From: Candidatus Altimarinota bacterium
GTDB taxonomy: Bacteria > Patescibacteriota > Gracilibacteria > UBA4473
Assembly: GCA_023143095.1 (NCBI GenBank)
Contig: JAGLIF010000002.1
Coordinates: forward strand, 62,001 to 126,000
Reading direction: 5' to 3'
Length of the DNA stretch: 64,000 nt
The notes under the pieces were generated by a model. It did not search any database and had not been told where the DNA came from. It saw nothing but the letters and a program-made list of their open reading frames with translations. Shown in pieces: positions 9,195 through 17,621 of the stretch (position 1 is the first letter of the stretch; every line of letters begins with the position of its first letter). The position numbers and the translations under genes were made by a program.

Positions 9195-10097
9195 ATGAAA
9201 AAAGTAGATAAAAAAATTCAATCTGTGGCAATTTATTGTCATACGAAACCTGATAAAGAAAAGGTTGAGACTGCATTTATGAGGGACATGTTACGGTTTT
9301 TTTACGCTCAAGGCGTAAAAAATATACATGGAGATATTCGTACGGTATCGATGCTTCAAAACACGATTTCGAAAATAAATGATGAAGATCGGTATGATCT
9401 CAAGATTGGAATTGGAGGAGATGGAACTTTATTGAAAATGATTCGCACACTTCAGAAAAATGATGGACTTTTCTTAGGGATTAATTTTGGAACATTGGGT
9501 TTTTTATCAGAATTAACGCCGAACAATGCTATAGAGGGACTTGAAAAAGTTTTTAAGGGTGAATTTCATATTGATGATCGTATGTTGCTCAAAAGTTTTG
9601 TTTATCGTAAAAATGATAGAGGAAAGAAAGAGAAAATTTTTCGGACATATGCTCTTAACGAGATTGTTTTTGGGCATGGAGGGTTAGCACGCCTTACGAA
9701 TTTTAATGTGAAAGTGAGTCGAAGAGTTCTTTCAACTTACAGAAGCGATGGAGTTATTTTTTGTACACCGACAGGCTCGACAGCTTATTCAATGAGTGCG
9801 GGAGGACCAATTATTTCCCCACAGATTCCTGCGATATTGATTACACCGGTGGCGCCGCATACGCTTTCTCATCGTCCAATTATATTACCAGGAAATGAGA
9901 TTATTCATTTAAAATTTGATGCGCGAGTAGATGCAATTGCTTTGACGATTGATGGACAGATTCACTTTTCTTTAAAATCAACGGATGAAGTTTCTATCCA
10001 AAAAGCGACACGGAGTGCACAATTTATTCGAATGAAAGAATCTCATTATTTCAGAACTCTTCGAAATAAGTTGGGGTGGGGGAATATGACAATCTGA
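9195..10097 (+). CDS. nadK: NAD kinase
   Basis: Phosphorylates NAD to NADP in the cytoplasm. 300 residues, family-typical. The GGDGT motif is at 74-78, the NAD-binding GINFGTLGF at 95-103, the NE motif at about 155, and the conserved SDGVIFCTPTGSTAYSMSAGG at about 184-203 contains the second substrate-binding loop (the run is split here only for description: SDGV, TPTGSTAYS, AGGP). It ends in TGA. A likely bidirectional terminator separates it from the convergent ppa gene. Confidence 0.95.
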   Translation: MKKVDKKIQSVAIYCHTKPDKEKVETAFMRDMLRFFYAQGVKNIHGDIRTVSMLQNTISKINDEDRYDLKIGIGGDGTLLKMIRTLQKNDGLFLGINFGTLGFLSELTPNNAIEGLEKVFKGEFHIDDRMLLKSFVYRKNDRGKKEKIFRTYALNEIVFGHGGLARLTNFNVKVSRRVLSTYRSDGVIFCTPTGSTAYSMSAGGPIISPQIPAILITPVAPHTLSHRPIILPGNEIIHLKFDARVDAIALTIDGQIHFSLKSTDEVSIQKATRSAQFIRMKESHYFRTLRNKLGWGNMTI

Positions 10098-10109
10098 TTT
10101 TCGAACATT

Positions 10110-10143
10110 AAAAAAAATCAATCGGAAAAGATTAATTTTTTTT
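10110..10143. terminator. Probable bidirectional terminator between nadK and ppa
   Basis: AATCAATC and GATTAATT arms (one mismatch) with a GGAAAA loop are flanked by an A run on the left and a T run on the right, as expected for a hairpin that works on both strands between convergent genes. Confidence 0.5.
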
Positions 10144-10161
10144 AGAGATTTATTATTTCAT

Positions 10162-10698
10162 TTATCGAGCGTGATTTTTCTGATATTCATTTGAACAATC
10201 TTTCAAGAAGTCAAGAGCCATATTTTTGCCTTTTGTTCCGAGTAATTTTACTTCTTTTCCGTCTTCTCTTCCTTTGTAGTTTTCTAAAAACCACTCTAGA
10301 TTTTTTATAATTTCTTTATCAAGGTCAGTAATATCTTCACAATGTGAATAATCAGAAAGTCCTGTTGGAACGGCAATGATTTTGTGATCAAGTTCTCCAG
10401 AATCGTCCATTTCGATGATACCGAGAACTCGTACTGGCACTACTACACCAGGTGTGAATTTTTCTGTAGAAACCACGATGACATCCATTGGATCTTTGTC
10501 AAAACGATTCCAAGTTTGTGGAAAGAATCCATAATTTTGAGGGTAATCAATAGGTGTTCGAAATATTCTGTCCACCATCATACAGCCATGTTTTTCAGAG
10601 TACTCATATTTTACTCGAGAGTTTTTTGGAATTTCAATAACTGCATGAAAAACATTTTTTTCGGATTCAAGAGGAAGATCATAAAATAGATTTGTCAT
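10162..10698 (-). CDS. ppa: Inorganic pyrophosphatase (family I)
   Basis: Hydrolyses pyrophosphate from biosynthetic reactions. 178 residues, the usual size for the soluble family I enzyme. Active-site elements are visible: the FHAVIEIPKNSRVKYEY start, DRIFRTPIDYPQNYGFFP in the middle, and the metal-binding signature DKDPMDVIVV, where the second position is K rather than the usual G/S/N. The last part, HCEDITDLD and the LEWFLENYKG segment, also fits. It lies 25 bases downstream of pgk on the same strand, so pgk-ppa is probably one transcript. Confidence 0.95.
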   Translation of the reverse strand: MTNLFYDLPLESEKNVFHAVIEIPKNSRVKYEYSEKHGCMMVDRIFRTPIDYPQNYGFFPQTWNRFDKDPMDVIVVSTEKFTPGVVVPVRVLGIIEMDDSGELDHKIIAVPTGLSDYSHCEDITDLDKEIIKNLEWFLENYKGREDGKEVKLLGTKGKNMALDFLKDCSNEYQKNHAR

Positions 10699-10722
10699 TT
10701 TTTTTATTAATTAGTTTATAGT

Positions 10723-11889
10723 TTAATTATTTGTTGAGAGGGCTTCTATACCTGGTAAATCTTTGCCTTCCAAGAATTTTAACATGGCTCCACCACCGGT
10801 AGAGACATGAGAAAAAGCTGATTTATCCACGCCGAAAGTTTTGAGAGCTTCCAAAGTATCTCCACCGCCAAGAATGGTTTTGGCAGATTTTTGAGAGGCT
10901 ATGATTTTTAAAATTTCTCGAGTTCCCATTTCAAAAAGGGTTTTTTCAAAACATCCCATCGGACCATTCCAAATGATAATTTTACTGTGTTGTAATATTT
11001 CACAGTAGCTTTTAACAGAATGCATTCCAATATCAAGAATTTTCATTTTTCCGATAACATCTTCAATTGGAACATCAACTTTTTCAATCGCGTTTATTTC
11101 ATCAGCACATATAACATCCATTGGCAAATGAAATCCTGTGTTATGTTTTTCTGCTAGTTCTAAAATATCTCGTGCAGTATTCAATTCGCTTTCTTCATAA
11201 AAGCTTTTGCCGACATTAAAGCCTTGAGCTGCTAAAAAAGTATTTGCCAGAGCGCCTCCAATTAAAATATTATCAGCTGTTTTACAGAAATGATGAAGTA
11301 CTCCAATTTTAGTTTCGATTTTTACTCCACCAATGATAACTGATAAACCTTCCATTTTTTCTGATTGGAGAAAAGGCGATAGATTTTCGACTTCTTTTTG
11401 AACTAAAAATCCTGGGTAAGCGGGAAGAAAACTAGCCAATCCAATGACACTGGCGTGTGGACGGTGGGAAACTGCGAAGCCATCATTTACAAAAAGATCT
11501 GCTTTTATTTTCAATAATTTTTGAATAAAGACTGGATCATTTTTCTTTTCTCCTGGATGAAATCGTACATTTTCATGTAATTGAATTTTAGAGTTGCCTG
11601 GTGTGAAATCTTTTCGGAATTCAACTTTTTGTTTCAAAAGTTTTTCTAGATCAGGAAGTATCACTTTTAGTGAAAAGTTTTTATCAAACACACCTTTTGG
11701 TCGTCCTAAATGAGAAAGAATATGAATACGCTTAGCGCCTTTTTTGAGTAAAAATTTAAGAGTTGGAATTGATTCAACAATTCGTGTGTTTTCAGAAACT
11801 TTTCCATTTTCTATTGGAACATTAAAATCAACTCTTACAACGATAATTTTATTTTTTAAATCTGCCGATTCCAAGTTTTTAATTTTCAT
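10723..11889 (-). CDS. pgk: Phosphoglycerate kinase
   Basis: Glycolytic enzyme making ATP from 1,3-bisphosphoglycerate. 388 residues, normal. RVDFNVPIENG near residue 20, HLGRPKG near 60, ENVRFHPGE near 112, GGVKIETK near 190, NGPMGCFE near 317 and the nucleotide-binding GGGDTLEAL and STGGGAMLKFLEG near the end are all present. The usual NDAFGTAHRAHAS block reads NDGFAVSHRPHAS. It is divergent from gatB and probably leads a two-gene transcript with ppa. It is the only core glycolytic gene in the window. Confidence 0.96.
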   Translation of the reverse strand: MKIKNLESADLKNKIIVVRVDFNVPIENGKVSENTRIVESIPTLKFLLKKGAKRIHILSHLGRPKGVFDKNFSLKVILPDLEKLLKQKVEFRKDFTPGNSKIQLHENVRFHPGEKKNDPVFIQKLLKIKADLFVNDGFAVSHRPHASVIGLASFLPAYPGFLVQKEVENLSPFLQSEKMEGLSVIIGGVKIETKIGVLHHFCKTADNILIGGALANTFLAAQGFNVGKSFYEESELNTARDILELAEKHNTGFHLPMDVICADEINAIEKVDVPIEDVIGKMKILDIGMHSVKSYCEILQHSKIIIWNGPMGCFEKTLFEMGTREILKIIASQKSAKTILGGGDTLEALKTFGVDKSAFSHVSTGGGAMLKFLEGKDLPGIEALSTNN

Positions 11890-12044
11890 TTAAATGATAG
11901 AATAAATGCAATTCCGTCGGATTTTAGTAAGTTGAAGATAAGGAGTCAAAGAAAATTTGGAAAAACATTTTTTTTTTGCTTATCGGTGTTTCCTTTAAAA
12001 AAAAATTGTGTAGAATCATTCTGATTTTTTGAAAGTAAGATTTT

Positions 12045-13463
12045 ATGGAATTAGAAACAGTTATCGGTCTCGAAATACATGTGCAGTTAAATACAAAAAC
12101 AAAGCTTTTTTGTAATTGTGACAATGATGCCTTTGGAGCAAAACCCAATAGTAGAGTTTGTCCTGTTTGTATGGGTTTTCCAGGAATGTTGCCTGTGCTC
12201 AATAAAGAAGCTTTAGAAAAAGGAGCGTTGATTGGGGCGGCTTTAGGATGCGAAATTAAGTCGTTTTCTAAATTTGATCGAAAAAATTATTTTTATCCAG
12301 ATTTACCAAATGGTTTTCAAATTTCTCAATTTGATCAGCCGATTACAGAAAAAGGTAAATTGGAAATAGAAGTAGATGGTGTAATTAAAAAAATAGGTAT
12401 TACGCGAGCACATCTTGAAAATGATGCGGGGAAACTAACTCATGAATCAGATGGAACACTTTGCGATTATAATCGAGCAGGGACTCCTTTGTTAGAAATT
12501 GTGACAGATCCAGACTTGAGAAGTCCAGAGGAAGCTCAGATTCTTGCTAAAGAAATTCAAAAGATTGTACGATTTGTTCATGCTTCTGATGCAGATATGG
12601 AAAAAGGAATGATGAGGTTTGATGCTTCTATATCTTTGCGTCCAAGGGGATCGAAAAAATTTTATTCGCGAACGGAAATTAAAAATTTAAATTCATTTAG
12701 TTCTTTGTTGAAAGCTTTGAAATATGAATTGAAAAGACAAAAGAAGCTTTGGGAAACTGATCAGGTTTCTACGAGTGAAACAACGGTAGGATGGCTTGAT
12801 GAAAAACAACAAACACAGCTTCTTCGAGAAAAAGAATCAGCGAATGATTATCGTTATTTTCCAGAGCCAGATTTGCCTCCAGTGACTTTTTCTCAAGAAG
12901 AAATCAAGAAGATTAAAGAACTTATTCCAGAATTGCCGTTGGCAAAATATCATCGATATCAGTCGGAATATGGAATTTCGGCACAAGATGCGTTGAAATT
13001 ATCGGAAAGTGAAAAGCTTTATGTTTTTTTTGAAAAATCGGCGGATTTGTCAGGAAATCCTAAAAAAGTAGCAGGACTTATTTTATCGGTAGTTTTAGCC
13101 GATTCTCAGTGGGAAGTTTCAAAGATCACACCAGAGCATCTTTCTGATGTTATTAATTTGCAGGAAATAGGAAAAATTTCTTCTTCGGCGGCGAAAGAAA
13201 TTGTTATTGAAGCTATGGAAACGGGGGAAGCAGTGGAAGATATAATAGAGACTAAAGGATTAGAGCAAAAATCAGATAGTGAAGAAATTGAAAGTTGGGT
13301 GGACGAAGTTATAGCTCAAAATCCACAAGTAGTGGATGCAATCTGTTTTGGAGGGAAACCGAAAATGATACAATTTCTTATGGGGAAAGTAATGCAAAAG
13401 ACAAAGGGACAAGCCAATCCACCAATGGTAATGCAAACCTTAAAGGAGAAATTAAAAGTTTAA
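12045..13463 (+). CDS. gatB: Aspartyl/glutamyl-tRNA amidotransferase subunit B
   Basis: GatB activates and amidates Glu-tRNA(Gln) or Asp-tRNA(Asn) in complex with GatA and GatC. 472 residues, typical. ETVIGLEIHVQLNTKTKLFC opens the protein; CNCDNDAFG and the SRVCPVCMGFPGMLPVLN block carry the zinc cysteines; FYPDLPNGFQISQ (usually PKGYQ), DYNRAGTPLLEIVTDPD and the C-terminal GatB/YqeY domain are all there. Neither gatA nor gatC is next to it, so the complex is encoded at separate loci. A 79-aa frame overlapping the 3' end is a shadow. Confidence 0.96.
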   Translation: MELETVIGLEIHVQLNTKTKLFCNCDNDAFGAKPNSRVCPVCMGFPGMLPVLNKEALEKGALIGAALGCEIKSFSKFDRKNYFYPDLPNGFQISQFDQPITEKGKLEIEVDGVIKKIGITRAHLENDAGKLTHESDGTLCDYNRAGTPLLEIVTDPDLRSPEEAQILAKEIQKIVRFVHASDADMEKGMMRFDASISLRPRGSKKFYSRTEIKNLNSFSSLLKALKYELKRQKKLWETDQVSTSETTVGWLDEKQQTQLLREKESANDYRYFPEPDLPPVTFSQEEIKKIKELIPELPLAKYHRYQSEYGISAQDALKLSESEKLYVFFEKSADLSGNPKKVAGLILSVVLADSQWEVSKITPEHLSDVINLQEIGKISSSAAKEIVIEAMETGEAVEDIIETKGLEQKSDSEEIESWVDEVIAQNPQVVDAICFGGKPKMIQFLMGKVMQKTKGQANPPMVMQTLKEKLKV

Positions 13464-13588
13464 TAAATTCGTATTTGTACTCATATTTGTGTAGTTGTGT
13501 ATTCATTTGTAAAAACAAAGGAGTAATGTGTTAGAAATGAGGTAGAATGAGGAAGAAAGCTCAGTTTATTTGTCATATCCAAGAAATA

Positions 13589-13618
13589 TTAGATTTTTAT
13601 GGAAAAATTTGCTATAAT
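13589..13618 (+). promoter_or_regulatory. Promoter for the small membrane protein at 13646
   Basis: A perfect TATAAT (13613-13618) lies 27 bases before ATG 13646; TTAGAT at 13589-13594 is a weak -35 with an 18-base spacer. The position argues that the upstream in-frame ATG at 13547 is not the start. Confidence 0.55.
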
Positions 13619-13645
13619 CAACGGGATAGGATAAAAAGTTTTAGA

Positions 13646-13879
13646 ATGAATTTTTTAATAGAAAACGCCTCCGAACTTTTAAGGCTGGCTGGAGCTTTAG
13701 CATTGATGGGTGTTTTTATTTTGTGTTTGTACTTAGCCCGAATGGTTTATTTGGCTTCACAAGTATTAAGAAAAGCGAACGATTTAGCCGATCTATTTAT
13801 CACATATATACAGAAACCAATTTCAATGATTATTAAGGCAGAGAAGTTGATTTCAGGTATTTTGAATCGATTTAAGTAG
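13646..13879 (+). CDS. Small single-pass membrane protein, function unknown
   Basis: 77 residues from ATG 13646. An in-frame ATG at 13547 exists but lies upstream of a perfect TATAAT box, so the shorter form is preferred. Residues about 10-32 form one transmembrane helix (ALALMGVFILCLYLARMVYL), followed by an amphipathic, moderately basic tail (KANDLADLF, then IMIKAEKLISGILNRFK-like end). No recognised domain. Size and layout resemble small envelope or secretion accessory proteins, but nothing decides a role. It stands alone between gatB and the RelB-like gene. Confidence 0.5.
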   Translation: MNFLIENASELLRLAGALALMGVFILCLYLARMVYLASQVLRKANDLADLFITYIQKPISMIIKAEKLISGILNRFK

Positions 13880-13966
13880 ATATTATCAGTTAGGCTTTTG
13901 TGTCAAAATAGTTTTTTGGAAGTGTATATCAGAATAGTTTGGAGTATCTTTTTTTATTTGTTTTAG

Positions 13967-13995
13967 TTGACTTTGTCATGACATTTAAATAAAAG
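13967..13995 (+). promoter_or_regulatory. Promoter with palindromic operator upstream of the RelB-like gene
   Basis: TTGACT (13967-13972) and TAAAAG (13990-13995) are 17 bases apart. The perfect 10-bp palindrome TGTCATGACA (13974-13983) sits in the spacer, where a ribbon-helix-helix repressor would block polymerase. Autoregulation is inferred. Confidence 0.45.
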
Positions 13996-14021
13996 GGGGC
14001 TAAGCACTTAATATAAATATT

Positions 14022-14306
14022 ATGTCACATATTCAGATTCGAATATCAGAAGAAGAAAAAAAAGCTGTTCAAGAGGCGTTTAAGAAGATGGGAATGACTA
14101 TGTCTTCCGGTATAAAGATTTTTTTGCATCGAGTGGCGGCTGAAAAAAAAATGCCTTTTGAGATTTTGATGACAACTTTGCCAAAAGTGAAAAAAGAAAT
14201 TAAAAAGAAATGTGAAGTTATACAAAAAAAGTGTGAAAATAAGAATTTGAAATCATCAGAAAATTTTAAAAAATGGAATCTTCTCGAAAAGCACAAGATT
14301 GGTTAA
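14022..14306 (+). CDS. RelB/DinJ-family antitoxin-like protein, no toxin adjacent
   Basis: 94 residues. The N-terminal half fits the RelB/DinJ ribbon-helix-helix pattern: HIQIRISEEEKKAV as the DNA-binding strand and helix, then MGMTMSSGIKIFLHRVAAEK and MPFEI, matching the family pattern (lGltmSxAixiFLxxv...iPFe). The C-terminal half is a lysine-rich, probably disordered tail where a partner toxin would normally bind. No RelE/YafQ-type toxin follows; instead folC starts inside this gene (34-base overlap, different frame). It could be an orphan antitoxin, a solitary transcription factor, or its toxin may be elsewhere. A palindrome in the promoter supports autoregulation. Confidence 0.75.
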   Translation: MSHIQIRISEEEKKAVQEAFKKMGMTMSSGIKIFLHRVAAEKKMPFEILMTTLPKVKKEIKKKCEVIQKKCENKNLKSSENFKKWNLLEKHKIG

Positions 14307-15454
14307 ATAATTTAAAAACAGAGGCTCAATTTTTTAGAGAAGGGAAGTCTCCTTCTTTAGAGATTGTTGAAAAACTTTTGGATGCATTTGGGCGTCCAGA
14401 TCTTTTTTTTGATTGGAGAATTGTTGTTGGAGGTACTGCAGGGAAGGGGAGTACTTGTGCTTATATAGAAGAGACTCTTTTGGATAATGGAAAAAAGGTT
14501 GCTGTTTTGAGTTCTCCAGAAATACAGGTTGTAACTGAACGGATTAGAATTAACGGAAAGCTGATTGATTTAGAATCTTTTGGAAAGGTTGTTTTTCAGG
14601 TAATGATGATGGCAGAAAAATTGAAGATAAGACCTACCTATTATGAAGTGATTACTTTGGCTGGAATTGTGGCGGCAAAAGAATCTGGTTGTGAGATTTT
14701 TGTGGCAGAAGTTGGGATGGGTGGAAGACTTGATGCAGTTAATGCTTTAAAGGGAAAAAGAATTGCTGTTTTAACTTTTGTAGGAGAGGATCATTTGGAG
14801 TTTTTTAATTATTCTGTTGAGAAATTAGCGGAAGAAAAGGCGGGTATTTTTACAAAAAACTCTGTTTTAAATTTATCTTTTGAACAAAAGTATTGTTCAA
14901 TATTAGAAAAAAATGCATTTGGAAAAATTGTTTATGTAAAAGGAATAAAAGAAAAGTTGAATAAGAAAATTGCGCGAAAAGCTTGTGAGAAGATTTTAGG
15001 ATGTAGTGATTTTGTAATGACACAGAGAAAGTTGCCTTGTCGGTGGGAAAAATTTATAACTGCGGATGGTTTTCAAGTTTTTTTGGAAGGGGCTCATTCC
15101 TATCCCAGGTTTGAATATATTTTACCAAAATTAAAAAAGATTCATGGAAAAAAGGTTGTCATTTTTGCTATGACGAAAAATCATGATCCAGAAAGTTTTA
15201 ATATTCTTTTAGATTTTTTTCATGAGGTTATTTTTACACAAGTACAAGGGAAAAGAGTTTTTTGGGATAAAAAAGAATTAAGTAGTAAATTAAAAAGAGG
15301 GATTTTAGCGGATACTCCACAAGAGGCTTTAATAAAAGCAAAAGAGATTTCCAATAAAATAGTTGTTTTAGGGAGTTTTTATTTGTGTGGAGCGATTAGA
15401 GAAAATTTTTATCCAAGCGAATTAATTGAAAAGAATCAAAGTGAATTTTTTTGA
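14273..15454 (+). CDS. folC: Folylpolyglutamate synthase / Mur ligase family (FolC)
   Basis: Adds glutamate to folates (or glutamate-like ligation in the Mur ligase superfamily). 393 residues. The P loop is GGTAGKGSTC near residue 53 (FolC usually GTNGKGS), followed by SSPEIQVVTERIRINGKLI, YEVITLAGIVAA, VAEVGMGGRLDAVNAL (strongly FolC-like), GEDHLEFF (usually GxDHxxxLG), PCRWEKF (usually PGRxE) and LEGAHSYP (usually DGAHNP). The several motif changes make substrate shift possible. It overlaps the RelB-like gene by 34 bases, suggesting translational coupling. Its last codons (EFF, stop TGA) fall inside a copy of the dispersed repeat. Confidence 0.85.
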   Translation: MESSRKAQDWLNNLKTEAQFFREGKSPSLEIVEKLLDAFGRPDLFFDWRIVVGGTAGKGSTCAYIEETLLDNGKKVAVLSSPEIQVVTERIRINGKLIDLESFGKVVFQVMMMAEKLKIRPTYYEVITLAGIVAAKESGCEIFVAEVGMGGRLDAVNALKGKRIAVLTFVGEDHLEFFNYSVEKLAEEKAGIFTKNSVLNLSFEQKYCSILEKNAFGKIVYVKGIKEKLNKKIARKACEKILGCSDFVMTQRKLPCRWEKFITADGFQVFLEGAHSYPRFEYILPKLKKIHGKKVVIFAMTKNHDPESFNILLDFFHEVIFTQVQGKRVFWDKKELSSKLKRGILADTPQEALIKAKEISNKIVVLGSFYLCGAIRENFYPSELIEKNQSEFF

Positions 15455-15483
15455 TACGAGTTTATTTATCAGAGATTCCTTAA
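15443..15483 (-). repeat. Dispersed repeat, end copy at the folC 3' end
   Basis: Reads TTAAGGAATCTCTGATAAAT on the minus strand and continues similarly to the copy at 60312-60357. It includes the folC stop codon. Confidence 0.6.
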
Positions 15484-15535
15484 AGAAAAGTGAATAAATA
15501 ATTTGATAGAAAGAAACAAAATAGATAGTTTTTTC

Positions 15536-15600
15536 TAAGGAAATATTGAAAAAAATAAAAATGATAGTATTTTGCACAAAAAAATAATTTTTTAGAAATT
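15536..15600 (+). repeat. Dispersed repeat, left half
   Basis: TAAGGAAATATTGAAAAAAA start followed by the internal core TTTTGCACAAAAAAATAA, also seen at 19410-19514. It ends just before the purU start codon. Confidence 0.6.
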
Positions 15601-15610
15601 TAATTTTAAA

Positions 15611-16465
15611 ATGAATTTTTCTAGAGCATGTCTTTTATTCTCTTGTCCTGATCGATCTGGTATTATAGCAGAAGTGGCGCGTTTTTTTAGTGATAGAAAT
15701 ATCAATATTTTAACGCTAGAACAACATTCAGAAGATGAATTCTTTTTTGTCAGAATTGAATGGGATAATATAGAAAATATTTTTTCAGATACTGAATTTG
15801 AAAAAGCATTTTCCTCCGTTACAAAGAAGTTTGGAGGGCAATTTAGAATGCATTTTTTTTCTCAAAAACAAACATTGGGACTTTTTGTCTCGAAAGAACC
15901 GCATGCTTTACTTGAAATATTGGCAAAATATGAAATGAACGAATTTCCAAATTTAGAAATTTCTTTTTTGGTAAGTAATGATAAGAATAGCGAGGTTTTT
16001 GCAACTCGTTATGGGATTCCATTTTTTTATATCTCAACGAATAACAGAGCATCTTTTGATTATGAAGAAGAGCAATTAAAAGTAATTAAAAAATTTAATC
16101 CACAGTATATTGGATTGGCTCGTTATATGAAAATTCTAAGTGCCGATTTTATTGAGAAAGCAAGTTGTCCAATTATAAACATACATCATTCTTTTCTTCC
16201 TGCTTTTGTTGGTGCAAATCCATATGAAATGGCTTATACAAAGGGTGTTAAGTTAGTAGGAGCTACATCACATTTTGTGATTCCAGAATTGGATCAAGGG
16301 CCTATTATTGATCAGGATGTAACGAGAGTTTTATCAGGGGATTCAGTGGAAAAGTTTAAATGTATGGGTAGAGATACCGAGAAAAGAGTATTTGCTCAGG
16401 CATTGAAAAAAGTGCTGGAACATAAAGTAATAGTGTACAAAGGGAGAACTATTATTTTTGAATAA
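15611..16465 (+). CDS. purU: Formyltetrahydrofolate deformylase
   Basis: Hydrolyses 10-formyl-THF to formate and THF, balancing one-carbon pools. 284 residues, as expected. Residues about 6-80 are an ACT domain (CPDRSGIIAEVARFF). The C-terminal formyltransferase-type domain has catalytic N190 and H192 in NIHHSFLPAFVGANPY, the family hallmark, and D228 in ELDQGPIIDQDV, followed by GRDTEKRVFAQAL. The ACT domain distinguishes it from PurN. It is preceded by a repeat-rich 157-base gap and followed convergently by the RNase H gene. Functionally it connects with fmt and folC in this window. Confidence 0.93.
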   Translation: MNFSRACLLFSCPDRSGIIAEVARFFSDRNINILTLEQHSEDEFFFVRIEWDNIENIFSDTEFEKAFSSVTKKFGGQFRMHFFSQKQTLGLFVSKEPHALLEILAKYEMNEFPNLEISFLVSNDKNSEVFATRYGIPFFYISTNNRASFDYEEEQLKVIKKFNPQYIGLARYMKILSADFIEKASCPIINIHHSFLPAFVGANPYEMAYTKGVKLVGATSHFVIPELDQGPIIDQDVTRVLSGDSVEKFKCMGRDTEKRVFAQALKKVLEHKVIVYKGRTIIFE

Positions 16466-16502
16466 CGAAAATTTATTAAGTAAACTCGTAACAAAAGAGA
16501 AT

Positions 16503-16952
16503 TTATTGTCGATCCATATACTCATTGGCAACAGCATCGGCAGCTTTATTTTTTTCTCTAGGAATGTGTTGGAATTTTATTTCTTGAAATTGTTCAGCTA
16601 ACATATTCGCCTTTTCATTCAAAGGTTTTATGTTTATGTTTTTTACCTTCCAGTTGCCCTTCATTTGTTCTATAGCTAGTTTGGAATCCATGAGGATTTT
16701 GAGGTGTGTAATTCCTAATTCAAGTGCTTTTTGCAATCCCAAAATGAGACTGGTGTATTCAGCAAAATTATTTGTTTGAATGCCGCAAAAGCCACCTCCA
16801 CGAGAAATTTCTTTGTTGTTTTTGTTAAAAATAACAAATCCAGCGCCAGCTATACCTGGATTTCCACGACTGCCGCCATCACACATGAGTAAGGCGTTCT
16901 TTTCTTTTTTAGTAGTAAAGGACTTATCAATTTTAGCAAAAAGAGTATTCAT
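16503..16952 (-). CDS. Ribonuclease HI-family protein
   Basis: RNase H fold enzyme that cuts RNA in RNA-DNA hybrids. 149 residues. The metal-binding carboxylates are D25 (CDGGSRGNPG), E65 (TNNFAEY), D89 (MDSKLAIEQMKG) and D139 (NKAADAVAN). The DGGSRGNPG and HIPREKNKAADAVAN motifs place it in the bacterial/archaeal RNase HI subgroup often named RnhA-like/Sto0908-type, lacking the basic protrusion of E. coli RNase HI. The first 17 residues are a short non-domain extension. It lies 26 bases upstream of the PAP2 gene's... opposite end, i.e. the PAP2 gene follows on its 3' side only after proS order is considered; both are on the minus strand. Confidence 0.88.
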   Translation of the reverse strand: MNTLFAKIDKSFTTKKEKNALLMCDGGSRGNPGIAGAGFVIFNKNNKEISRGGGFCGIQTNNFAEYTSLILGLQKALELGITHLKILMDSKLAIEQMKGNWKVKNINIKPLNEKANMLAEQFQEIKFQHIPREKNKAADAVANEYMDRQ

Positions 16953-16978
16953 TTTTGAGATAAAAATTAATTAAAAGA

Positions 16979-17010
16979 TTATTTTTTTGTTTTTTTTAGA
17001 GATTCCTTAA
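16979..17010 (-). repeat. Dispersed repeat copy inside the PAP2 gene 3' end
   Basis: On the minus strand TTAAGGAATCTCTAAAAAAA continues into the stop codon. It encodes the last residues (ESLKKTKK) of the PAP2 protein and resembles the copy at 52884-52915. Confidence 0.6.
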
Positions 17011-17614
17011 AAGAAGATAGATGAAAAATAATGAGTGTTCCTAATAAGATTCCAGCTAGAATGTCACTTAAGTAGTGCATATGAAGATAGATGCGAGAAA
17101 AGGAAATAGAAAGGAGTCCAAAAATACAGCCACTTAAAAAAAGCTTTTTTTTACGCTGGGATTTGATTTTTGAAGCAAAAGAAAGATAAATTCCAAGAAA
17201 GAAGAGTGTTGAGATTGTTGCGTGTCCGCTAGGAAAACTGAAAGTGGTACTTTCAAGTAAATGATCAATTGGACGAGGTCGGGCAATAAGTATTTTTAGA
17301 ATACTTTTCAATCCCACACCTAAAATAAGACTTATACCTAAAAATAAAATTTCATTTCTTTTTTTGTTTTGCCATAAAAATAGAGTGAACAGAGTAAACC
17401 AAAGGACGAAAATTTTAAAATCAAAAATTCGTGTCCAAAGAGTTAAAATTTGAGTAAGTAGTGGAGTATGAATTAAGTTTACTTTTTGGTTTATCAATTG
17501 GTCTAGATTAGGGATGAGTGTTGTAAACTGATATAAATAAAAAATAACCAACAATCCAAAGAATATAAAAATATGCAAATTTCGAATATGGTGATTATTT
17601 ATTTTTTTAAACAT
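16979..17614 (-). CDS. PAP2-family membrane phosphatase
   Basis: Integral membrane phosphatase of the PAP2/undecaprenyl-pyrophosphate phosphatase type. 211 residues, about six transmembrane helices. The three phosphatase motifs are visible: KILIARPRP (C1, KxxxxxxRP), PSGHA (C2) and SRIYLHMHYLSD (C3, SRxxxxxHxxxD). A role in recycling lipid carrier pyrophosphate is possible, as in cell-wall synthesis, but the family also dephosphorylates other lipids. The C terminus (ESLKKTKK) is encoded by a copy of the dispersed repeat, which also gives the stop codon. It follows proS by 7 bases on the same strand and is probably co-transcribed with it. Confidence 0.9.
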   Translation of the reverse strand: MFKKINNHHIRNLHIFIFFGLLVIFYLYQFTTLIPNLDQLINQKVNLIHTPLLTQILTLWTRIFDFKIFVLWFTLFTLFLWQNKKRNEILFLGISLILGVGLKSILKILIARPRPIDHLLESTTFSFPSGHATISTLFFLGIYLSFASKIKSQRKKKLFLSGCIFGLLSISFSRIYLHMHYLSDILAGILLGTLIIFHLSSFKESLKKTKK

Positions 17615-17621
17615 AAAGAAC

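Noticed and set aside
11924-12202. 92-codon frame on the minus strand before gatB
   Set aside because: Overlaps the gatB start on the opposite strand; no family or start context.
13547-13645. N-terminal extension of the small membrane protein
   Set aside because: The extension lies across a TATAAT box and has no membrane or domain feature.
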